A stretch of 64,000 nucleotides of DNA from CAG-217 sp963605415 (GCA_963605415.1 CAVCUL010000002.1:182176-246175); one strand, 5' to 3'. Counted from the first letter of the stretch, positions 8,725 through 17,133 are shown. Translations and numbers: made by a program. The notes: generated by a model from the letters alone, not told the origin.

Positions 8725-9723
8725 ATGAATTTGTTGACAAGAGCCAAACAAACAGAAATGGACCTGCGCGCCCGCTTTGCAGACGATAAGTTTGCGGAGT
8801 GGGAGGCGCAGGTCATTGACGCTTTAGATGTAGATTTTTCTCTGGTGCGCCGGGAGGTGCACACCCTGGAAGAATTTGAGCGACAGCTGAAAGCGCCGTT
8901 CCTGGAGAAAAAAGAAAAGATCTTTTATCGGGGCGAGCGGGTAGACGATCGCAGCCGACCGCTGATCCCTACCATTTTTCGTAATCGGCAGGCACTGTTT
9001 GGCGATGGGGATGCAGTGGCCAAGGTGACAGCGGATTTTGTGTATGACTTTTACAGTCGGGACGGCAGTTATATGCACCTGTATGAGAAGGTAATGGACC
9101 CGCAGCCTCGGCAAAATCTTTACCGTCTGTTTGCCTTTTCTCAGCATTATTTGGATGTGTCGCCCTTTGTGGATTTTACCAAGAGCCTGTATGTGGCTCT
9201 GTCCTTTGCACTGAAGAACCGACAGGTCTACCCGGCACCTCTGGTGCTTTATACGGTAAAAATTCGGGACGATCAGGACTACACCGAGTCCCTGGCTACG
9301 GCCAATGCCTGGCTGGAGGACTACAAGGTGTATGTGTTCCGGCAGCGGGAGGACTATATTCGGAGCCTGATGCAGAGCGGTGCCGCCGGGCTGCGCCAAA
9401 TGCTGCGGCAAATGGAACGGGAACGCCAGGATATGGCTTTACTGGGCAACGCCCCCAGCGCTAAGCTGATCGGTATTCCTACCAATGACCTGATGCGCTA
9501 CCAGCAGGGCGTGTTTTTGCTGCTGACGGATTTTTCCCTGATGTTTAACGGTTATCCCACCAAGAATATTCGGGAGGATTTTGAGGTGACCAAGTGGATT
9601 TTGGATGCTGAGATCTGCCCGGCGTTGCTGCAAATGATCGAGCAGGAGGCTCCCTGGTACAATTATGACTGCCTGCTGGATGTAAAAACCGGATTTGAAA
9701 AGGCAGCTAAATTTGATTTGTAA
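8725..9723 (+). CDS. FRG-domain protein
   Basis: A 332-aa soluble protein with the FRG domain pattern in residues about 65-165: FYRGERVDDRSRPLIPTIFR, then FAFSQHYLD and SPFVDFTKSLYVALSFAL, matching the FRG signature of an FRG motif followed by a QH-x-L-D/T-S-x-VALxFA block. FRG proteins are of unknown biochemical role; some occur in phage-defence settings. No signal peptide or membrane segment is seen, and the C-terminal half has no motif I know. It begins 1 nt after the deacetylase stop, with no clear Shine-Dalgarno box, so expression may depend on coupling. A start at the ATG at 8758 is possible. A terminator follows. Confidence 0.72.
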   Translation: MNLLTRAKQTEMDLRARFADDKFAEWEAQVIDALDVDFSLVRREVHTLEEFERQLKAPFLEKKEKIFYRGERVDDRSRPLIPTIFRNRQALFGDGDAVAKVTADFVYDFYSRDGSYMHLYEKVMDPQPRQNLYRLFAFSQHYLDVSPFVDFTKSLYVALSFALKNRQVYPAPLVLYTVKIRDDQDYTESLATANAWLEDYKVYVFRQREDYIRSLMQSGAAGLRQMLRQMERERQDMALLGNAPSAKLIGIPTNDLMRYQQGVFLLLTDFSLMFNGYPTKNIREDFEVTKWILDAEICPALLQMIEQEAPWYNYDCLLDVKTGFEKAAKFDL

Positions 9724-9741
9724 TCGGATTTGTAAATGCAA

Positions 9742-9776
9742 AAAGGACCGTACAGTGTACGGTCCTTTGGTTTTTT
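9742..9776 (+). terminator. Terminator after FRG gene
   Basis: Near-perfect inverted repeat AAAGGACCGTACA / TGTACGGTCCTTT followed by GG and a T-run at 9771-9776. Confidence 0.85.
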
Positions 9777-9780
9777 CTCC

Positions 9781-10080
9781 CACAAAAGCGGGTGGATCTG
9801 CGGCGGGAGCAAGCCCCCGCCCTACGGTATTTAACGGTGCGATGAGGGCATCGCACCCTACAAATTGAATTTGATAAATAAAAAAATGTAGGGCCCGATG
9901 CCCACATCGGGCCGATTGTTTTATCCCCTCAGTCGCAAAAATGCGACAGCACCTAACCGGTGCCCGTCCCCTCTGTCGCTGCGCGACATCTCCCCGCACT
10001 GCTGGGAGTCACCCCTTTGTTACATAAAAAGGGGAGCCACATTGTATATAATCAGTAGGGGCGGCAACCTGCCGCCCGCA
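9781..10080. repeat. Patch of dispersed GC-rich palindromic repeat units, no gene
   Basis: This 300-nt stretch between two terminators has no supported gene. It is a mosaic of short palindromes: GGCGGGAGCAAGCCCCCGCC, GGTGCGATGagggCATCGCACC, GTAGGGCCCGATG/CATCGGGCC near 9891-9913, and GTAGGGGCGGCAACCTGCCGCCC near 10054-10078. One unit recurs at about 59817-59842 in slightly different form. Such units look like REP/MITE-type non-coding repeats. Confidence 0.7.
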
Positions 10081-10100
10081 TTTATCAATAAAATCCAATC

Positions 10101-10125
10101 AAAAAGCACCCCGGTGGGGTGCTTT
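10101..10125 (-). terminator. Terminator of the dehydratase/iolB/adh operon
   Basis: Read on the minus strand: AAAGCACCCC / GGGGTGCTTT hairpin with a three-base loop, followed by a T-run, 12 nt past the alcohol dehydrogenase stop. Confidence 0.8.
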
Positions 10126-10136
10126 CCTTTTATTCT

Positions 10137-11237
10137 TTATTCATGTACCAGGATCTTGCGGTACAGCGCTTCCACATCCTCTACCGCCAATTTGGTGGGG
10201 TTGTTGCCCAGGCGGCTGATGTCTACCGTTTGGGCAAAGGCGGCGCATTGCGCCGGGGTAGCGGCAGGCGGTTGCAGCTCCATTCTCTCCAGCAGGGAGC
10301 GGAAGATGGCGGCGCCGTCTGCGCCGTTTTGACCGCCCATCAGGGTGCCGATCTGGTCAAAGCCGGCCAGCACATAGTCCCGGCCCCGCGGGTCGTTTAC
10401 CCGATCGTTGTGGGTGAGCATATAGTCCCAGATCTCTACCAGCCCAGCGGCAACGGAGTGGCCGTGGCTGGTGTGGCAGTGCATGGTGATGTTGTAGCAC
10501 ATGGCGTGGGCTGCCGTGGTGGAGGTAAAGTCAATGGCACGCCCGGCGTTGTAGGAGGCGCGGAGCATACCCGCATTGCCTGCCGGGGTGTTTGCCAAAT
10601 AGCCGTCTAGGTGCTCAGAGTACAGGCGAATGGCCTTTTGGGCGTAGGTGCGGCTCTCCGGGGTGCTGCGCACGCTCCAGTAGCTCTCAATGGCGTGGCA
10701 CAGAGCGTCCAGGCAGGTGCACTTGCGCTGGTAGTCCGGCACCGTCTGCAAAAAGGTGGGATCCAGCAGCACATAGCCGGGCAGGAACCCGGGGTGGCTG
10801 ACGGAGTGCTTCTCGTCCTCGTTTACATAAAAGATGGAGTACCGGGTGGCCTCGCTGCCGGTGCCGCTGGTGGTGGGAATGGCCAAAAAGGGAATGTCAT
10901 TGTCCCGCAGCTCCACATCGTAGCCCACCACACCAGGGTTGGTGATCAGCAGCTTGATCATTTTGGCGCTGTCCAGCGGTGAGCCGCCACCGGCGCCGAT
11001 GATAAAGTCGCAGCCCTCTTTGCGGTATAATTCGGCAGCCGCCACCATATCCTCATAGCGGGGATTGGGGCGCACTGTGTCCCATACCGTTAGGCGGCAG
11101 CGGTCTTGCAGGTAGGCAAAGGCCGCCGTCTTTTCAAAGCTCTTGCCGCAGCAGAGAAAGGGGCGATAGGCGCCGCAGTCCTCCAGCAGGGCAGGAATGT
11201 CCGTATAACTTTCAATAATACTTTCTTCAGTCCGCAT
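10137..11237 (-). CDS. Iron-containing alcohol dehydrogenase
   Basis: NAD(P)-dependent oxidoreductase of the Fe-ADH family, 366 aa. The nucleotide-binding signature GAGGGSPLDSAK lies near residue 85 and IPTTSGTGSEAT near 125. The metal-binding region LDALCHAIESYWS (Asp and first His) is near 175 and the histidine-rich HCHTSHGHSVAAGL near 250, so the metal ligands appear present. I take the ATG at 11237, inside the last codons of the iolB-like gene (11-nt overlap); a slightly longer form from the ATG at 11252 is possible. It is the last gene of an apparent operon with a nucleotide-sugar dehydratase and an IolB-like protein. Substrate cannot be told from sequence; a sugar aldehyde or polyol is an inference from the neighbours. 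Confidence 0.85.
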   Translation of the reverse strand: MRTEESIIESYTDIPALLEDCGAYRPFLCCGKSFEKTAAFAYLQDRCRLTVWDTVRPNPRYEDMVAAAELYRKEGCDFIIGAGGGSPLDSAKMIKLLITNPGVVGYDVELRDNDIPFLAIPTTSGTGSEATRYSIFYVNEDEKHSVSHPGFLPGYVLLDPTFLQTVPDYQRKCTCLDALCHAIESYWSVRSTPESRTYAQKAIRLYSEHLDGYLANTPAGNAGMLRASYNAGRAIDFTSTTAAHAMCYNITMHCHTSHGHSVAAGLVEIWDYMLTHNDRVNDPRGRDYVLAGFDQIGTLMGGQNGADGAAIFRSLLERMELQPPAATPAQCAAFAQTVDISRLGNNPTKLAVEDVEALYRKILVHE

Positions 11238-12000
11238 TGGCAAGCCACTCATATTCCGGCACATAGATCCTGGTTTTGTCCCACGGGTCGCCGTCTAAGT
11301 GCCGGATCAGCCATACATAATACATCTCGTACCCGGGAGCGGTGACCTGCTGGTGAGCGTTGCCGCCCCGAATGCACAGGCAGTCACCGTTTTGTGTTTT
11401 ATAAGGGGTGTCGCCCTCAAACCCGGCGCCGAAGCCCTCCGGGTGGTCAAACTGGTAGTAATACACCTCCGGCTGGGGGTGGTAGTGGGGCGGATAAGAG
11501 GACCAGCGCCCCGGCTGATTAAACACCTCGCCCATCACCAGGTTGGACTGGGGGGCGTTGTCCAGATCAAACATGGTGGCAACGATCCGGTGCCCGGTGC
11601 CGTTCCACTGACCCTTGCCGAACTCCTGGTACAGGCAGTTGCCCGGGTGGTAGAATTCCGGTGCCCAGGTGCGATCATTGTCGGTCATTTGTACCAGCAC
11701 CTGGCTGTGTTCCAGCGCGGTAACGGTGGCCTTGGTGCCCCGGCAAAAGTGCACGGCGTAGGGCTTCTTTTCAAATGGATCTTTGCGTTTGCAGGTCTCG
11801 TTTATGCTGTCGCCGACGGCAAAGTTCACCTGGCCGGACAGCAGCAGCACGGCGCACTCCTTTTCTGTTTCTTCCAGGGTTAGGATATCGCCGGGAGCCA
11901 ACTTTTGCACAAAGATGTCCATGAGCATATCGGCATTAACCCCGTCCATTTGGCACAGGGTCTTGCGGCCGTTTTGGTCAAAATCCGAACGGTAAAGCAT
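11227..12000 (-). CDS. iolB: IolB-like protein (5-deoxy-glucuronate isomerase family)
   Basis: Cupin-type isomerase of 257 aa. IolB converts 5-deoxy-glucuronate to 2-deoxy-5-keto-gluconate in myo-inositol catabolism. The family signature is clear around residue 165: SSYPPHYHPQPEVYYYQFD, with the histidines and glutamate that bind metal, and later GGNAHQQV. Length is close to the family's 260-270. Start at 12000 follows GGAGGAAGCCT. No other inositol genes (iolA, C, D, E, G) are in the window; instead it lies 11 nt after a CapD-like dehydratase and overlaps an iron alcohol dehydrogenase. The family call is firm; the physiological substrate is open. Confidence 0.85.
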   Translation of the reverse strand: MLYRSDFDQNGRKTLCQMDGVNADMLMDIFVQKLAPGDILTLEETEKECAVLLLSGQVNFAVGDSINETCKRKDPFEKKPYAVHFCRGTKATVTALEHSQVLVQMTDNDRTWAPEFYHPGNCLYQEFGKGQWNGTGHRIVATMFDLDNAPQSNLVMGEVFNQPGRWSSYPPHYHPQPEVYYYQFDHPEGFGAGFEGDTPYKTQNGDCLCIRGGNAHQQVTAPGYEMYYVWLIRHLDGDPWDKTRIYVPEYEWLANAD

Positions 12001-12011
12001 AGGCTTCCTCC

Positions 12012-13922
12012 TTAATTTTCTTTATGTGTATTGCCCTGCTCCGGGGGAGCCGGGTGGTAGTTGGGCACATAGCGCATCAGCACTGTGCGCACAGTCTCCG
12101 GTGTGATGTTCGCCAGATCCTCCAGCATGGTGGCAAAGCGTTCCTTGTCCACATCCATGGGCTGGGTGACAAAGATCTTTTCATTGGCGGTGCGCTGTCG
12201 GCTTTCCATCTCTTCTTCCATAGCCAGTTCCTCATAGAGCTTTTCGCCCGGGCGCAGGCCGGTGATCTTAATGGGTATTTCATCTTCCGTAAAGCCGGAC
12301 AGGCGGATCAGGTTCTTAGCCAGATCCATAATTTTTACCGGCTCGCCCATATCCAGTACGAACACCTCGCCCCCCTGGGCCAAACCGCCGGCCTGGCACA
12401 CCAGCTGGGCCGCCTCCGGTATGGTCATAAAGTAGCGGGTAATGTCCTTATGGGTCACGCACACCGGGCCGCCCTGGGCGATCTGGTGCTGGAAGATGGG
12501 GATAACGGAGCCGTGAGATCCCAGCACATTGCCAAAGCGCACGGCGGCGTAGCGGGTGTTTTGGCTCACGGCGTTCATATATTGTACGATGATCTCCGTC
12601 AGCCGCTTGGTGGCGCCCATCACATTGGTGGGGTTCACCGCCTTGTCGGTGGAGAGGATCACCATTTTAGGCACTTTGAATTTGTCTGCCGCTACGGCCA
12701 CATTGTAGGTGCCGAACACATTGTTCTTTACCGCCTCGCAGGGAGACACCTCCATCAGCGGCACATGCTTGTGGGCGGCGGCGTGGAATACCACATCCGG
12801 GTGAAATTCGGCAAACACCTCGTCTAACCGCTGAGGGTCCCGCACGGAGCCGATACGCACATACACATCAATCTCGCCGTTATATTTTTCGTTGAGTGTA
12901 TTGAACAGCTCAAAGGCGCAGTTCTCGTAAATGTCAAAAATAACGATTTTGTCCGGGCTGTACCGGGCCACCTGCATGCAGATCTCGGACCCGATGGAAC
13001 CACCGCCGCCGGTGACCAAAATGGTCTTACCGATCAGGTAGCGGCAGATCTTTTTGTCCAGAGTTACCTCCGGACGGGACAGCAGGTCGGAAATTTCTAC
13101 ATTTCGGATCCGCTGGGCACCATTGCCGTTCTCCCAAAACTCCTGCACGGAGGGAGAGATCTTTACATTGGCATTGGTTTGCATGGCGAGATTTACCAGA
13201 TGCTGGCGCCGCTCCGGTGCCGCAGAGGGAATGCAAAAGATGATTTCGTTGATGTTGTGCTTTTCTGCCAGGTGGGGCAGATCATCGCATTTGCCGACGA
13301 TTTTTACGCCGTTGATACGCTTTCTGTACTTTGCAGGATTATCATCCAGCGCTGCCACCGGCCGTCCCTCTTTGAAGTGACCGATGCGCAGCTCGTCAAT
13401 GATAAAGTTGCCCATAAATCCGGCACCCACAATCATAATGCGCTTTTGGCCGTCCCGGTGACCGCCCAGATTGTGCACATATCGGCGCAGAATACGGTAG
13501 CCGATCCGGGGGATCAGCGTGGCAACGAACATCAGCACAAAAAAGAGAATATAGGCGTAGTAGGGCAGGTAACCCTTGGTATGCAGCAGGGTGCCGAACA
13601 AGAGCCGATCGCAGAAGATCAGCTGTACCGCATTGAGCAGCGAGGAAAGAAAGCTCTTGACGATCTCGTCCGACCCGGCAAAGTACCACACGCTGCGGTA
13701 CAGGCCAAAGGCGGAGTTGATCTCTACCAGCAGCACGCTGGTGAGCCCAAAGTGCAGGTAGTTGAAGATCATATTCTTGTAGTCGGTGGCCAGAATGTGG
13801 CCGTTCATGGTCAGATAGCAGATGCTGCAGTTTGCCAGGGCAAAGAGCATAATATCCAGCACACACAGCATGGCGCGGCGCAGCAACGCATTCAGATTGG
13901 CGTTGTTTTTTGTTTGCTTCAT
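12012..13922 (-). CDS. Membrane-bound nucleotide-sugar 4,6-dehydratase (CapD/PglF/WbpM type)
   Basis: 636-aa protein of the polysaccharide biosynthesis CapD family, which usually dehydrates UDP-GlcNAc at C4/C6 on the way to bacillosamine, FucNAc and similar sugars. Four N-terminal transmembrane segments (about residues 15-140) are followed by a CoA-binding-like Rossmann domain with MIVGAGFMGNF (about 160-280) and the SDR domain with VTGGGGSIGSE (about 305). The catalytic stretch STDKAVNPTNVMGATKR has Met in place of the usual Tyr, as in this family. I use the ATG at 13922, with AGGAA upstream; the in-frame extension to 14018 lacks a better site. First gene of the operon with the iolB-like and Fe-ADH genes. 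Confidence 0.88.
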   Translation of the reverse strand: MKQTKNNANLNALLRRAMLCVLDIMLFALANCSICYLTMNGHILATDYKNMIFNYLHFGLTSVLLVEINSAFGLYRSVWYFAGSDEIVKSFLSSLLNAVQLIFCDRLLFGTLLHTKGYLPYYAYILFFVLMFVATLIPRIGYRILRRYVHNLGGHRDGQKRIMIVGAGFMGNFIIDELRIGHFKEGRPVAALDDNPAKYRKRINGVKIVGKCDDLPHLAEKHNINEIIFCIPSAAPERRQHLVNLAMQTNANVKISPSVQEFWENGNGAQRIRNVEISDLLSRPEVTLDKKICRYLIGKTILVTGGGGSIGSEICMQVARYSPDKIVIFDIYENCAFELFNTLNEKYNGEIDVYVRIGSVRDPQRLDEVFAEFHPDVVFHAAAHKHVPLMEVSPCEAVKNNVFGTYNVAVAADKFKVPKMVILSTDKAVNPTNVMGATKRLTEIIVQYMNAVSQNTRYAAVRFGNVLGSHGSVIPIFQHQIAQGGPVCVTHKDITRYFMTIPEAAQLVCQAGGLAQGGEVFVLDMGEPVKIMDLAKNLIRLSGFTEDEIPIKITGLRPGEKLYEELAMEEEMESRQRTANEKIFVTQPMDVDKERFATMLEDLANITPETVRTVLMRYVPNYHPAPPEQGNTHKEN

Positions 13923-14126
13923 TTTACAATTCCTATTCCTTAACTTCCATCCGCAGATGGGTTCTAATTTTACATACATACTAATTTTACAACAAGATTT
14001 GCCACAATGCAACTGCATTTATCGTTTTTTTGTGTGGCGTTTCCGTTCAATATAATGCAAAAGGCACCAGTTGGCGATTATTGAGCGGTGCAGTCAGGTT
14101 TTGACAGCTGTTTTGGCAAAAAGTGG

Positions 14127-14155
14127 TTGAATTGCCATGCGCTCTGCGGTAAAAT
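14127..14155 (+). promoter_or_regulatory. Promoter of the serine hydrolase gene
   Basis: TTGAAT (14127-14132), 17-nt spacer, TAAAAT (14150-14155), about 45 nt before the start codon. The rest of the 278-nt gap (13923-14200) must also hold the promoter of the divergent dehydratase operon, but I see no convincing match for it. Confidence 0.6.
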
Positions 14156-14200
14156 AAAACTATACAGGGCGTAATTGCCTAATATAAGGGGGATACGATT

Positions 14201-15787
14201 ATGGAAAAATTAAAGGACTGCCAGCTGCAGCATGTGACGCCGGAGGAAGTGGGCGTAAAAAGCAGCGCAGTTACCGCGTTCATTGACGAGATTAACGAGA
14301 AGCACTTAGGGCTGCAGAGCTTTACCTTTGTGCGCCACGACAAGGTGTTTGCCCAGTGCTTTTGGAAGCCCTATGGCCCGGATACGCCCCATGTGCTCTA
14401 TTCCATGAGCAAGAGCGTGACCTCCACCGCCGTGGGCTTTTGCGTGGCAGAGGGGCTGCTGAGCCTGGACGATAAGGTGTACAAATTCTTTCCGGAGTAT
14501 AAGGTGCACGGGATGCAGAATAAGGCGCTGACGGTGCGTATGCTGCTGACCATGCGCTCCGACAAGCTGATTACCGTGTTTGAAGAAAAGGGCAACACCG
14601 ACTGGATTAAAAACTATTTTTCTGCGCCGTTTTTGGCCCCGCCGGACACCCGGTTCAATTACATCAGCGAGAATACCTCCATGCTCTCCGCCATTGTGTC
14701 CAAGGTCACCGGCATGTCCATGGTGGACTATCTCTATCCCCGTATGTTCCAGCCTCTGGGCATTGAAAAGCCCTTCTGGGAGGCGGACGGCCGGGGCAAC
14801 AATGCCGGCGGCTGGGGTCTGTATATGAAGAGCGAGGATCTGGCCAAGTTCTTCCTGCCCTATCTGCACGGGGGTAAGTACAAGGACGGCACCCAGCTGG
14901 TGCCTGCCGAATGGGTGGCCCAGGCCACGGCCAAGCAAACCCCCTCGGTGTCTGACGGCTATATTGATAATATGTGCGGCTACGGCTTCCAATTTTGGCG
15001 CAATCCGCTGCCCAACAGCTACCGCTGTGATGGCCTTTTCGGTCAGCGCTGTTTCTTCCTGCCGGAGTATGACGCCATGATGGTGCTCAACTGTGGCCAG
15101 TCCGAGGACTATAAGATTATGAAGGTGTTTTGGAAGCACTTCCCGGAGGCCTTTGGCCCGGAGGCACTGCCTGCGGACCCGCAGGGCCAGGCGGCGCTGC
15201 AACAGGCGGTGGACGCCTGCGCCGTGGAGGACCTGCCTGCCACGCCTCGGAATACTGAAATGGAGCAGAAGATCGGCGGCCGGTTGATGACCTGCAAAAC
15301 CTCGGAGTTTACTTCTGTGGTGTCCATTTCCGTTACCCAAATGCTGTATCGCAAGCCGGGCAAGATCAACGCCATGCGCTTTGAATTCACCCCGGAGGGC
15401 GCCCGCTTCTATTGGCGGGAGAAGGATTATGAAAACACCATCACCGTGGGTATGGACGGTAGCTACGGCGTGTCGCCTATGGTGCTGGGGGATCTGCATT
15501 ATACCGCCTATTCCAAGGCGGCCTGGCAGCCGGACGGCAGCTTAAAATTGTGGATCCGCCCGGTAGAGACCGCCCACGAACGGCGCTTTACCTTCCGCTT
15601 TCACCCGGACGGCACCGTACGGGTAAAGAACGAGATGGAGCCTAAGTTTGAGGATCTGGTAATTTATAACTTTGTGTTCCTGGGGCTTCCCCTGCCCAAT
15701 ACCGGCAGCGAGAATTTTGTGAAGCAGGCGGTGCACCGCCTGGGTCTGCCGCTGATTGAGCCGGACTTTACCGCAAAGCTGCAATAA
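14201..15787 (+). CDS. Serine hydrolase, beta-lactamase class C family
   Basis: 528-aa protein with the fold of class C beta-lactamases, esterases and DD-peptidases. The nucleophile motif S-x-x-K is seen as YSMSKSVTS near residue 68, and the second motif as YIS near 155. The third motif region RCDGLFGQRCFFLPEYDAMMVL (split here as RCDGLFGQ and the strand after it) lies near 275, with Asp where His or Lys is usual. A C-terminal domain of about 190 residues with beta-rich sequence follows. No signal peptide, so it is probably cytoplasmic. GGGGGA lies upstream of the ATG. Substrate unknown; ester or amide hydrolysis is the family inference. Confidence 0.8.
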   Translation: MEKLKDCQLQHVTPEEVGVKSSAVTAFIDEINEKHLGLQSFTFVRHDKVFAQCFWKPYGPDTPHVLYSMSKSVTSTAVGFCVAEGLLSLDDKVYKFFPEYKVHGMQNKALTVRMLLTMRSDKLITVFEEKGNTDWIKNYFSAPFLAPPDTRFNYISENTSMLSAIVSKVTGMSMVDYLYPRMFQPLGIEKPFWEADGRGNNAGGWGLYMKSEDLAKFFLPYLHGGKYKDGTQLVPAEWVAQATAKQTPSVSDGYIDNMCGYGFQFWRNPLPNSYRCDGLFGQRCFFLPEYDAMMVLNCGQSEDYKIMKVFWKHFPEAFGPEALPADPQGQAALQQAVDACAVEDLPATPRNTEMEQKIGGRLMTCKTSEFTSVVSISVTQMLYRKPGKINAMRFEFTPEGARFYWREKDYENTITVGMDGSYGVSPMVLGDLHYTAYSKAAWQPDGSLKLWIRPVETAHERRFTFRFHPDGTVRVKNEMEPKFEDLVIYNFVFLGLPLPNTGSENFVKQAVHRLGLPLIEPDFTAKLQ

Positions 15788-15842
15788 AACACACAAATAA
15801 CAGTTGCCGGCAGACCATATGAATGATAACCGAACGACACCG

Positions 15843-15878
15843 AAATTGGCTTGAACATTCTGCTCAGGCCAATTTTTT
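15843..15878 (+). terminator. Terminator after serine hydrolase
   Basis: Inverted repeat AAATTGGCTTGA / TCAGGCCAATTT with one mismatch, followed by a short T-run. Confidence 0.75.
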
Positions 15879-15922
15879 ATGGCCTCCAATTTCTTTACCA
15901 ATGTGCATTTTGCAAAATCATG

Positions 15923-15931
15923 TGGTATAAT
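15923..15931 (+). promoter_or_regulatory. Extended -10 promoter before the broken ArsR gene
   Basis: TGGTATAAT, a consensus extended -10 element; the -35 position is poor (GTGCAT). About 90 nt before the ATG at 16025. Confidence 0.5.
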
Positions 15932-16024
15932 GGTTTTAGTACTTAAACAAAAGGAAAATGCGATTTGGCAAGCGGCATTGCCAACCGGCGTACCGTACAG
16001 CGGGATTGAGAAAGGAAAGCAGCC

Positions 16025-16387
16025 ATGAAAAAATTATTTGAAAAGGAAGTGGATAAACTGGCCGCTGACTTTGCGGATTGCAGAAAGGTGCTTACGGCAA
16101 TAGGAGATGAAACAAGGCAGCATATCATTTTGGAAATGCTGAAAATGAGCGATTGCAGCGGTGTTCGTGTGGGTGAGATTACGGAAAGGACCAATTTGTC
16201 CCGCCCGGCCGTTTCGCATCATTTGCAAATCCTGAAAGAAGCCGGTATATGAAAAGTGCGCAAAGAGGGCACAAAAAATTATTATTTTGATCCGGATATG
16301 AAAATGCTGCGGCAGGTGGATGAGGCGTTAAGGCTGATTATAACGATAACAAAGCTGTTGCCGGACAGGAGCGGAGAAAATGGGTAA
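16025..16387 (+). pseudogene. ArsR-family HTH regulator interrupted by an in-frame TGA
   Basis: The first 75 codons encode a normal ArsR winged-helix N-terminus: VLTAIGDETRQHIILEML, then LSRPAVSHHLQILKEAGI, the recognition helix. A TGA at 16250-16252 interrupts the wing, but the same frame continues with KVRKEGTKNYYFDPDMKML and runs 44 more codons to TAA at 16385-16387, exactly where the family would end. The reading frame is therefore intact except for one stop codon. Genes around it end in TGA normally, so recoding is unlikely; a recent nonsense mutation is the simplest reading. The end overlaps the next pseudogene by 8 nt. Confidence 0.8.
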
Positions 16388-16768
16388 AATACAGGTTTAC
16401 ATTTTTCATACAGGCAAAGTGCGTGTGGACAGGGCCATCCCCTTGCGCTGACCGGAATATTTCGCAGTAAGAAAAAGCAAATGATACTTCCGGTGTCGGC
16501 TTATCTCATCAAGCACCCAAAAGGAAATGTGTTGATTGATACGGGTTGGGACACGAAATATGCGCATAAAAAGCCGACGCAATGGTTTGGAATGGTTAAT
16601 CAAATCAGCGCACCGATTATTAGAGAAAATGAGGGTATCGCCAGCAAATTAAAGTCCGTAGGCTTATCGCCGAAGGATATTTCACATATATTTATTAGAC
16701 ACATGGATTTTGGCATTGTAAAATACCATTTCGAAGCGGGTTCCGGCCAAAAAGTAAGCGGTAAGTAA
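16380..16768 (+). pseudogene. Metallo-beta-lactamase-fold hydrolase (lactonase-like), frameshifted and truncated
   Basis: The first frame encodes GKVRVDRAIPLR and stops at a TGA near 16450; the +1 frame picks up HPLALTGIFRSKKKQM, then LPVSAYLIKHPKGNVLIDTGWDT, the start of an MBL fold like that of AHL lactonase-related proteins. It continues to LSPKDISHIFIRHMDFG, where the HxHxDH motif should be, but reads RHMDFGI and soon stops. The catalytic domain is thus both frameshifted and cut to about half length. It overlaps the broken ArsR gene, so the pair was once a regulator-enzyme operon that has decayed. Confidence 0.75.
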
Positions 16769-16783
16769 TGGGGAGAAAAGGAA

Positions 16784-16993
16784 ATGAGATGGATACTTGA
16801 ACTTTCATGGCTTTGGAAGATACTGGGCATTCTTTTTTTATCTGTGCTTTTGTGTGAGGGCGCCACAGCCTTGATCTGCAAAGGTTTGAAAAAGCAATTT
16901 GGTGCAAAAGCAGCCGTTTTCACTGCGGTGTTGGCGGCTGTTGCAGCGGTTGTTGCGGTGGTGTGCCTTTCACGGATGCCTGCACTGATCTGA
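16784..16993 (+). CDS. Small membrane protein, unknown
   Basis: 69-aa ORF with two predicted membrane helices (about residues 8-27 and 40-62, the second Ala/Val-rich), separated by a basic loop KGLKKQFG. GGGGAGAAAAGGAA precedes the ATG, which supports translation. I do not recognise a family. It sits in a zone of gene decay, so it might be a remnant, though it has its own start, stop and ribosome binding site. Confidence 0.45.
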   Translation: MRWILELSWLWKILGILFLSVLLCEGATALICKGLKKQFGAKAAVFTAVLAAVAAVVAVVCLSRMPALI

Positions 16994-17035
16994 GAAAGGA
17001 TGGTCGGCTGATTTAGCCGAATTATCCATAGTCTG

Positions 17036-17065
17036 AAAGCCCTTTTTAGGGCTTTCCTGCTTTTT
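17036..17065 (+). terminator. Possible terminator
   Basis: AAAGCCC / GGGCTTT hairpin with a six-base loop, followed after four bases by a run of five T. Confidence 0.5.
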
Positions 17066-17133
17066 AACTGCAGATATGGACAAACGGTGGAAAATACAGT
17101 AAAATATAGATATAAACAGATGATTTTTGCAGC

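Noticed and set aside
9781..10080. Possible CRISPR array
   Set aside because: Units are palindromes of different sequence and length with no regular repeat-spacer spacing.
14306..15499. 397-aa minus-strand ORF
   Set aside because: Antisense to the serine hydrolase, whose SxxK frame is clear.
16250..16252. TGA as a recoded sense codon (selenocysteine or Trp)
   Set aside because: Many nearby genes end in TGA, no selenocysteine insertion structure is evident, and the site is not a known Sec or Trp position in ArsR proteins.
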